A stretch of 64,000 nucleotides of DNA from assembly GCA_006386115.1 (NCBI GenBank), contig VFIW01000018.1:496001-560000 (forward strand). The letters run 5' to 3'. The position numbers were made by a program, and so were the translations under genes. Shown here piece by piece: positions 57,886-64,000 of this stretch. The first letter of the stretch is position 1, and the number at the start of each line of letters is the position of its first letter. Under the pieces are notes generated by a model that saw only the letters and a list, made by a program, of their open reading frames with translations, made no database searches and was not told the DNA's origin. The stretch comes from Globisporangium splendens. Lineage: Eukaryota; Oomycota; Peronosporomycetes; Pythiales; Pythiaceae.

Positions 57886-58652
57886 ATGCTCCAGCGTAGT
57901 CTTCTCCTTCTTGGCGTACTGATATTTCTCAGCGCTGCCATTGTCCATCAAACCAAAGCTGGTGAAAACACCAACAGCAATAACGAGGAGCCAAAGACAT
58001 CCGTGTGCCGCCGGATTGCGGAAAATTCGCTCGCATTCTGCTCCATGGTCGACTACGTCGCGGTGGTCGACGAGGACGACCCAGATGGCGCAAACTTCGA
58101 CGCCAAAGCGCGCTTTTACTACGAAAACGTCAACGCTGTGCTTCAGCGCTTTGGGTGCCACGCCAAGTACAGTCTCTACGACTGCGACGATTGCCGCGAC
58201 GCGTACAAATACTGGATCTGCAGCATCAAATTCCAAAAGCGCGGATATCACGCTCAACATGAACAAGGCGGCGACGAACCGGATCACAGCAGCAACAATC
58301 TGGATGACTACCACGCTGCGATCTGTGCTCCCAGTAGCAATGCTGTGACCTCGACGGCCGAGACATGCGCCAATGGTGCGGCTTCACGCCACCGAACGTG
58401 TTTGTCGATCTGCAAAGACGTGGTTCGGAAATGCCCCTACGTGCTCAACTTCCAATGTCCCACGGTACGAACTCTTTTTCCATCACTCTTCCAACATATT
58501 CTTCCACGTCCACTCACCAATCTCTGCTTGCTTCTCCTGAATTTGTTTCACTGTTCTTCTCCACGGATATCACGACGTGCAACAAAATGGATCGCACCGA
58601 GAATCCCGACCATCCCGATCAGCCGTGGCCAGGTACTTTTGCCGACTCGTAG
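57886..58652 (+). CDS. Mid1/NALF-like Cys-rich channel accessory protein
   Basis: The first exon (57886-58464) encodes a signal peptide (MLQRSLLLLGVLIFLSAAIV) and a Cys-rich ectodomain: FCSMVDYVAVV, then YYENVNAVLQRFGC, YSLYDCDDCRDAYKYWICSI, and CLSICKDVVRKCPYVLNFQC followed by P. The CDDCRxAYKxWxC block and the CxxxCxxVVxKCPxxLxFxCP block are those of fungal Mid1 and animal NALF proteins, which assist Cch1/NALCN-type cation channels. The family tail continues in another frame (TTCNKMDRTENPDHPDQPWP, stop at 58652). To join them, an intron from GT at 58465 must end near 58565, yet no AG occurs between 58465 and ~58600; the best-phase junction is CG. Total would be ~221 residues. A mutated acceptor, non-canonical splicing or an assembly error is implied. 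Confidence 0.6.
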
Positions 58653-58748
58653 GAGGTCGCTTTCAACAGAAAAAATACACACATATTTGCCTTTTCCGTT
58701 GGCTTTGGCCGTGACAGACGATAACAGGGATGTCTGTGTAAGATTTCG

Positions 58749-60859
58749 CTATCGGATCGAGTTGTTTTGTTGCATTTCTCGCTCGTAGGCTCCGATCTCG
58801 TGACACAAACTGAACAGCAAGTGCAAGGACTGAATGCAGTTGCCTTCGTGCACTGGAACGTCGAGCACGACACACAAGTTTCACGAGCTCCGGTAATGTC
58901 GCGTCCAGGTTGGAAACAGAGACCCCATTGTTCGCCTCAAGAAACGTTTCCATCTCTTCTGGCCAAAGCTCCATCAACGACTCCAAAGTCGGCATTGGCT
59001 TTGTATAGACAGCCTGGGCAAAATGCATTGGCAAAAGTCAGTACCACTGCATAAATGCAACAACATGGACATAGAGGAACCCCACAGACCTTTGATAGAG
59101 GCTTGGTTTGCTGCACGTTCGCGACGCTCTCGATCCATTGATCAATCACCCTCGGTCGGTGCTCTGCGTCGTCAATGCTATGAACGAATGTAGCCTTGTC
59201 TGGCTACTTGTTGCGCTGCTTTTGTTTCAGGTTGGCTTCCAAAAGAAGCTCCAGTTCGGCGACGTTCGAGTGCATCGAGGGTTCTTTCACCACTTGCAGT
59301 CCTATCGCTTCCTTTTCTTCTTTATCGTCCGGTCGAGGAATCTAGATACACACAGAGGGCAGCCATGTTAGCTACTCAATTGAAACAAAGAAAGCTACCT
59401 GATCATGGTTACACGTCTTTCATGCAAACCTGGATGCCATCGAAGGGCAAGCCGATGGTGGGCATGTATTCTGGCACGAAAGGCTCGAGTCGCGTCTCGA
59501 TCTCGATGTGATCCGGGGTATACGCGTCGGCAAACTGCGTTTAAAACCCATGCAACACAATGAGGTCAGCGCTCAACTTGTCCATCTCAGCTTCATGTGA
59601 TGGAAGCAAGGCACACGATGGTTTCGTACCTGGAACAGTTGCTCGACTTCCTAGGGTACAGTAACAGCATACTTTGAAAGCTGCCTTCTCTCGTCGGAGG
59701 AAGAAATGGCGGGGGATCGATCTGGCGGTGCGCTATTTGGTTCTTTTGACTTTGTGGTCGATTGTCGCTTCTTTGGATGGTTTCCATCCACCGATTCATT
59801 TGTCTCGCCTACTGCCATCTGCTGGAAAAACTCGTTGGGGACAACGTCACGATAGCATTCCAGATCTTTTGCCGCCGTCTTTGACCTGTTCTGCTACCGC
59901 TGGTGTATATGAAGCTTCTTCTTCTCGCGTATCCTCCGCGATGTCTGGCTGTCACTATCACTATTGTCGTCGCTGTCGTTGTTACCCGAGTCTGAGGAGC
60001 TCGAATCAACATGGAACTCCGCACTTCGCGGTTGTTCTTGCTCCCGTATGGCGTACTCGTCGCCATCGTTGCTGTCACTATCACTGTCTCCATGTATCGT
60101 CAACACATCTGCGTGGCCCACGGAGAGCGCGGTTCCCTACAGTTGCAGCAAACTGTTGCGTTGTTCTGCGCCATTGGCCACAGTCCGAATTGCTGCGGCA
60201 ATGGGGCTTCCAGGGATCTCTGGTGGCTCATCGCCCGAGTCTTCGGCGTCGCGGTCCTCCTCTGCGTCAGGGAACTGAATGACTGATGGGTTTGCTGGTA
60301 TCTCCATACTGCTTTCATCACTCGCATCGCTTTCATCGTCGCCGCTATCGCTACTTTTCTCCTCGTCATCACTGGAATCGCCACGGACACCTGAGTACAA
60401 CGAGAATCCCAGGACGCGATGACTTCTTGTGTTAGTGTCTCATGGTCAAGCAAATGAACGGCAAGCGGCACACTGATCTCACCGTTTCTCTTTACGGGTG
60501 AAGACGCATTCGTGTCGATACTGATGTTGTTTCCCAGTCAAACGTTAGCATATGAGTGTGCTCAACCAGGTACAGCTTGCAAATCAGGCTTTTAATATTT
60601 CCACGCGCATCGCCGAGTTCGTACATCTCATCCATACTCTACGCGGCACAAGAAGCACCACCGCCATCGCAACCACATAGTGAGAAACCTCAGTGTCACT
60701 ATGCGATTTCGCCAAAAAGTCGCCAATGCACATACCTCGTCTTCCAACAAGAGCCGTTCCTAATACAGCACACCAGCAAATAACACACGGACACCATTAG
60801 CAACCTCGTTCGCTAAAATCACACCCGCATGCCACACGTACCTCATCGGAATCGCTCAT
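58749..60859 (-). pseudogene. IFT46: IFT46 homologue, apparently disrupted (intraflagellar transport complex B)
   Basis: Small exons with GT-AG borders: 60842-60859 (MSDSDE), 60736-60759, 60605-60638, then an acidic exon from 60390; 59630-59650 (EVEQLFQ), 59430-59534, 59090-59341 and one from 59013. Family blocks are clear in order: EVEQLFQ, FADAYTPDHIEIETRLEPFV and PEYMPTIGLP, IPRPDDKEEKEAIGLQVVKE, SIDDAEHRPRVIDQWIES, VYTKPMPTLESLMELWPEEM, and, in another frame, CIQSLHLLFSLCHEIG. Disruptions: TAG at 60137, 59894 and 59651 (these might be intron acceptors), TAG at 59204 inside a conserved exon, and a 2-bp loss in a GT repeat near 58870 that shifts VCVVLDVPV out of frame. IFT46 is needed to build flagella. 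Confidence 0.7.
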
Positions 60860-61333
60860 TTCAGCCTTGTATCGAATTGCACGCGAAGTCCTCTCGCTTT
60901 AGCTGATCTCTGTTTTCCACCCTTGACTGAACTTCAGTGCATGATCAGCAGCGCGTGTCTCGATGCAGAAAGCGGAGAATAACGTAGGAGCTATACGAGC
61001 GGGTCCGCGTATCGCCTGCACAGCAAGACAAGCAGCAGAGAGCGTCCGCGCAGATCCACAGACGTCCGTCCTTCCTCAGCGGCTTTTCCGCGCGCCAAGA
61101 GCTTTCCAAACGACGCAATATGGGGCAAGGAGATGCATCCACACTAAGTACGCACTTCTTGTGCATCCAGCTAAGTGCGACAACACTCATATCTCCCATT
61201 AAGTGCGTACACTCACAAAGTGCGATCAATTAAGTACGGTAGTTCCTTAGGTTCGATTGGAAATGCCACACAAACCACACAGCGCAACAACCACAAAGCG
61301 AAAGCGAGCAGCTCAATTGGCAGAGAAGCAAGA
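60860..61333. promoter_or_regulatory. Divergent intergenic region with TAAGTGCG cluster
   Basis: Between IFT46 and eIF2B-gamma. TAAGTGCG or its close forms occur at 61151-61157 (reverse), 61172-61179, 61200-61207 and 61217-61224, about 110-185 bp before the eIF2B-gamma start. No gene. Confidence 0.45.
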
Positions 61334-62296
61334 ATGGCCGAGTTCCAAGCGATCATCCTCGCCGGCGGCAGCGGCATCCGCATGTACCCGCTGACGGAGG
61401 ACACTCCGAAGGCGCTGCTACCGGCGAACGACAAGCCGCTGCTCTGGTACCAGCTCAACCTGCTCGAGAACTCGGGCTTCGCCGAGGTGCTCGTGGTCAC
61501 GGTCGAGGAAATGCTGCCGAAGATCCAGGACTACGTGAGCCGCGAGTACGACGGCAAGATCCACATCGAGCTGTGCCAGGTGAGTGAGAACATCGAGACC
61601 GCTGACGCGCTCCGCGAGATCGCAGACAAGATCAAGAAGGACTTTATCGTGATCGCCGGCGATCTGGTCACCGACGTCGTCGTGCACAACGTCGCAGACT
61701 TCCACCGCATCAACGACGCGAGCGTCACGATGCTGCTCAAGCAGCAGCCGACGGCTATGGAGTTGAAGGCGAAAGGGGAGAAGCCACGCCGCGAGAAGGA
61801 CATGATCGACTGCATCGGGCTCGTGGAGAAGGAGAGCCGCGTCGTGCTGCTCGCGCAGGCCGTGCACATGGACGAAGACATGTACGTGTCCAAGAGTCTG
61901 CTCAAGCGCCGCACCAACTTTGTGCTGCACTCGGACCTGTACGACCCGCACTTTTACATTTTCTCGCACTGGGTCGTGGACTTGTTGCTCGAGAAGAAGT
62001 CGATCGCGAGCATCAAGGCCGATCTGATCCCGCACCTCGTGCGCCGCCAGTTCCGCGGTCTCGACGCACTCCCAGAGGCTGTGCGCGCCAAGGCCATGAG
62101 CAAGCAGAGCCTCGCGGCGTCGCTCTCGCTTTCAATCCAGAAATACGACCCGGAAGACGTCGTGCGATGCTTTGGGTACACGGTGCCGTCGAACACGTAC
62201 TGTGAGCGCGCCGACACGACCCCAGCGTACAGGGCCATGGAAACCGAAGTCGGCTCGCGGGTGCGGGTCACGCGCTCGCCATCGATCTCCAATTAA
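61334..62296 (+). CDS. eIF2B gamma-like nucleotidyltransferase subunit, short form
   Basis: An intronless 320-residue protein. The NTP-transferase domain is intact: FQAIILAGGSGIRMYPLTED, TPKALLPANDKPLLWYQLNL, GFAEVLVVTVEEMLPKIQ, then FIVIAGDLVTDVVVHNVADF and LYDPHFYIFSHWVVDLLLEK, IASIKADLIPHLVRRQF. The last blocks are specific to eIF2B-gamma, a subunit of the exchange factor for initiation factor eIF2. After CERADTTPAYRAMETEV the protein stops. The usual C-terminal left-handed beta-helix (~130 residues of hexapeptide repeats) is missing, and no continuation is visible in the next 250 bp. The start at 61334 gives MAEFQAIIL, the normal N-terminus; the upstream open frame is not used. Confidence 0.85.
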   Translation: MAEFQAIILAGGSGIRMYPLTEDTPKALLPANDKPLLWYQLNLLENSGFAEVLVVTVEEMLPKIQDYVSREYDGKIHIELCQVSENIETADALREIADKIKKDFIVIAGDLVTDVVVHNVADFHRINDASVTMLLKQQPTAMELKAKGEKPRREKDMIDCIGLVEKESRVVLLAQAVHMDEDMYVSKSLLKRRTNFVLHSDLYDPHFYIFSHWVVDLLLEKKSIASIKADLIPHLVRRQFRGLDALPEAVRAKAMSKQSLAASLSLSIQKYDPEDVVRCFGYTVPSNTYCERADTTPAYRAMETEVGSRVRVTRSPSISN

Positions 62297-62549
62297 AGTA
62301 AAGAAAACACCGAACGAGGCTTGTGTATGTCGGTGACTCTGTGTGAAATCCTGAGCAGCATTTAGCAGCTAGTTAAACACACTCGCCCATCAACAGAAAA
62401 GCCTTTTGCACCTTTGCGTCACTCACCGATTGAATTCATTCATGAGCATTACATTCTTGGTTGTAATCCTTTGAGGTATTGTGGTATCTGAAATCCGAGT
62501 TTGTGCTCACTGAAGTCAAACACAGAGGATAAGCGCATAGGCATCCTCG

Positions 62550-64000
62550 TTAAAGTTCTTCGTGCACAGGCTCGTCGTCTGTCTTGGTCGAAGCAGCCGC
62601 GGAACCGGAGAGGTCTAGGTTCACGTTTGAATCCTGGATCGTGATAGGCGAAAATGTGATCGAGCCATCGATGATCTTGTCGAGGTACTTGCCGATCGCA
62701 GCTTCATCGTTGGATCCAGGAAGGGCTACAATCATATCGAGGCATACAGGACATATCGTGCCGAGGTTAGTGGCTAGTTCAAAACAACAGAGAAGTGAGA
62801 AAGCAACACAAAACACGTACTCGAGTATTTCACTTTTCGACCAGGCTTGAGCACGATCACCTCGCTTTCCTGGGCACCAAGGAAGCTCGTCAGCGACCTG
62901 AAGATCACAGCGTCTTTCTCGCTTGCCAGGAACTTGATCGGGTCGCGGCGGTACACTTTCGCGAGCGTCTTCAGCATCTCGTCCGTGCTTGGACCCGCTG
63001 GCTTGGCGATCACGACGCACATCTTGCCGCTTTTCTTCAGACAGCCACGCATACTGCTCTCGTCCAAGCGGTTCAAGTGGGTCTTTGGTTTCTTCTTCGC
63101 GACCTCAGGCGATGGGAACAGCGGCACGCTCGCGAGCGCGTTGATTGCCGCATCGTCGAGTTTCAAAAACTTGGAGATAAACTCCTTCGCCTTGGCCTCG
63201 TTCAGCGAGTCGATGTCCGAGACAACGAACTTCGTGCCCGATGGGTTCACAAACACCACGGCTGGCAGCTTCTCGTCTGTATGGGGTACATTGCATGTCA
63301 ATCAACTACTGCGTCAGCCGCTTTGCCGATTTAAGTCACTGCCAACACGTAAAACAACGAATAACTATGAACCTTCAATGCCAAAATGCTTGGAGATTTT
63401 GCCCTCACTTCCAGGCACAAATCCGATCTGCACCGTCGGTTTCTTCTTCTTCTTGCCCTTCACAAACTGCTCCGCGACACTGCTGAGCCACGATGGCGGC
63501 TACCAACATACAATCCACCACCACACACATATTTGTTTGAGAAAGCCTTGAGTAGCAACCTAAGGGGTCAGACCAGCGCCACAACTGCCTTCATACCTTG
63601 CTTGACGCCTTCTTCTTGGTCTTCTTGGCGACACTACCGAAGAAAATGGCCGACGGCACTTTCTCGTTCTGCGTCAGGAACGTGTGCACACTCGCAAACT
63701 CGAGCGTCGTGATCGACGCGCTGCTGACGCCGAGTTTCTTGGCCTCCTCCGAGTTCTTCACATACTGCACAATGTCGCTCTTGGTCCGGCCGCCCTGGTA
63801 GTCCTTAGGTTTCTTCTTCTTGGCACCAAACTCTAGGATGTGAAAGGGCAGCGGAACGTTGATACCAAAAGAAAAGCACAGACAATATAGAGTATCAAAA
63901 TTGCTCACCTTTGATGGTAGGGAACCCCTTGATCTGGTACTTTTGCGCCAGCGACTTGTACTCATCAGCATTCACTGCACCCAGGCGAGCCTACATACAC
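62550..64000 (-). CDS. Protein disulfide isomerase, P5/PDIA6-like, 3' part (runs off the right edge)
   Basis: Five exons are visible on the minus strand: 63909-63990, 63597-63832, 63373-63499, 62821-63276 and 62550-62725. They have consistent phases and encode 358 residues; upstream exons lie beyond the window. The first exon is the end of a thioredoxin domain (VNADEYKSLAQKYQIKGFPT), followed by KPKDYQGGRTKSDIVQYV, typical of P5. The catalytic CxxC is therefore upstream, outside the window. A Lys-rich segment (AKKTKKKAS, KGKKKKKP) and a redox-inactive thioredoxin-like fold follow (KLPAVVFVNPSG, MCVVIAKPAGPSTDEMLKTL). The C-terminus is DDEPVHEEL; HEEL resembles KDEL/HDEL ER-retention signals. 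It forms or shuffles disulfides in the ER lumen. Confidence 0.82.

Noticed and set aside
1..64000. General reassignment of TAG, suggested by repeated in-frame TAGs in IFT46 and the ankyrin-kinase
   Set aside because: TAG is the natural terminator of several complete genes here (for example FAM136A, MED21, the permease, the ABC ATPase and CotH copy 1), so recoding across the genome is unlikely.
1..64000. CRISPR arrays, bacterial operons, insertion sequences or viral genes
   Set aside because: None seen; introns, mitochondrial and flagellar genes and single-gene spacing mark this as eukaryotic nuclear DNA.

Overview
The window is nuclear DNA of a eukaryote and reads best as an oomycete. Genes are dense and lie on both strands. 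Introns are few and short (about 50-110 bp) with GTACGT/GTRNGT donors. Gene types favoured by oomycetes are present: a Crinkler-type nuclease remnant, an ankyrin plus tyrosine-kinase-like (TKL) kinase, and a tandem family of secreted CotH-like proteins. A flagellar ribbon protein (EFHC type), FANCL and an IFT46 homologue also fit this group. Species cannot be fixed from the sequence.

Left part (1-17 kb), mostly housekeeping: cytochrome b5; a broken Crinkler-like gene; a pallidin/BLOC-1-like protein; Mediator subunit MED21; an amino-acid permease; proteasome lid subunit RPN7; an EFHC-like axonemal protein; the Fanconi E3 ligase FANCL; an NCBP3-like RNA-binding protein with an extra N-terminal domain; FAM136A. 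Four promoters here and at 44.4 kb share a GGTTG direct repeat with an 11-bp period.

Middle (17-34 kb): an ankyrin/TKL kinase locus split by one in-frame TAG; a DHHC palmitoyltransferase; a large F-box/zinc-finger protein; a RanBP2-zinc-finger protein with a low-complexity tail; a mitochondrial-type tandem ABC ATPase; a betaine-aldehyde-type dehydrogenase; an ATRIP-like coiled-coil protein.

Accessory block (34-42 kb): three tandem CotH-domain genes in the same orientation. Each has a signal-peptide exon, one intron in the same place and phase, a Cys-rich stalk and a C-terminal membrane anchor. A low-confidence remnant resembling PIG-H lies just downstream.

Right part (42-64 kb): a mucin-like single-pass membrane protein; complex I subunit NDUFA12; a GT92-like glycosyltransferase; an intronless 2543-residue ATG2 lipid-transfer protein; a double-PH protein; a Mid1/NALF-like channel accessory protein whose intron lacks an AG acceptor; an IFT46 gene carrying several TAG codons and a 2-bp frameshift in a GT repeat; an eIF2B-gamma that lacks its C-terminal beta-helix; and the 3' part of a protein disulfide isomerase ending in HEEL.

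The most notable signal is the apparently disrupted IFT46 beside otherwise clean genes, with an intact flagellar EFHC gene in the same window. All protein assignments were made by eye from motifs; no database search was run.
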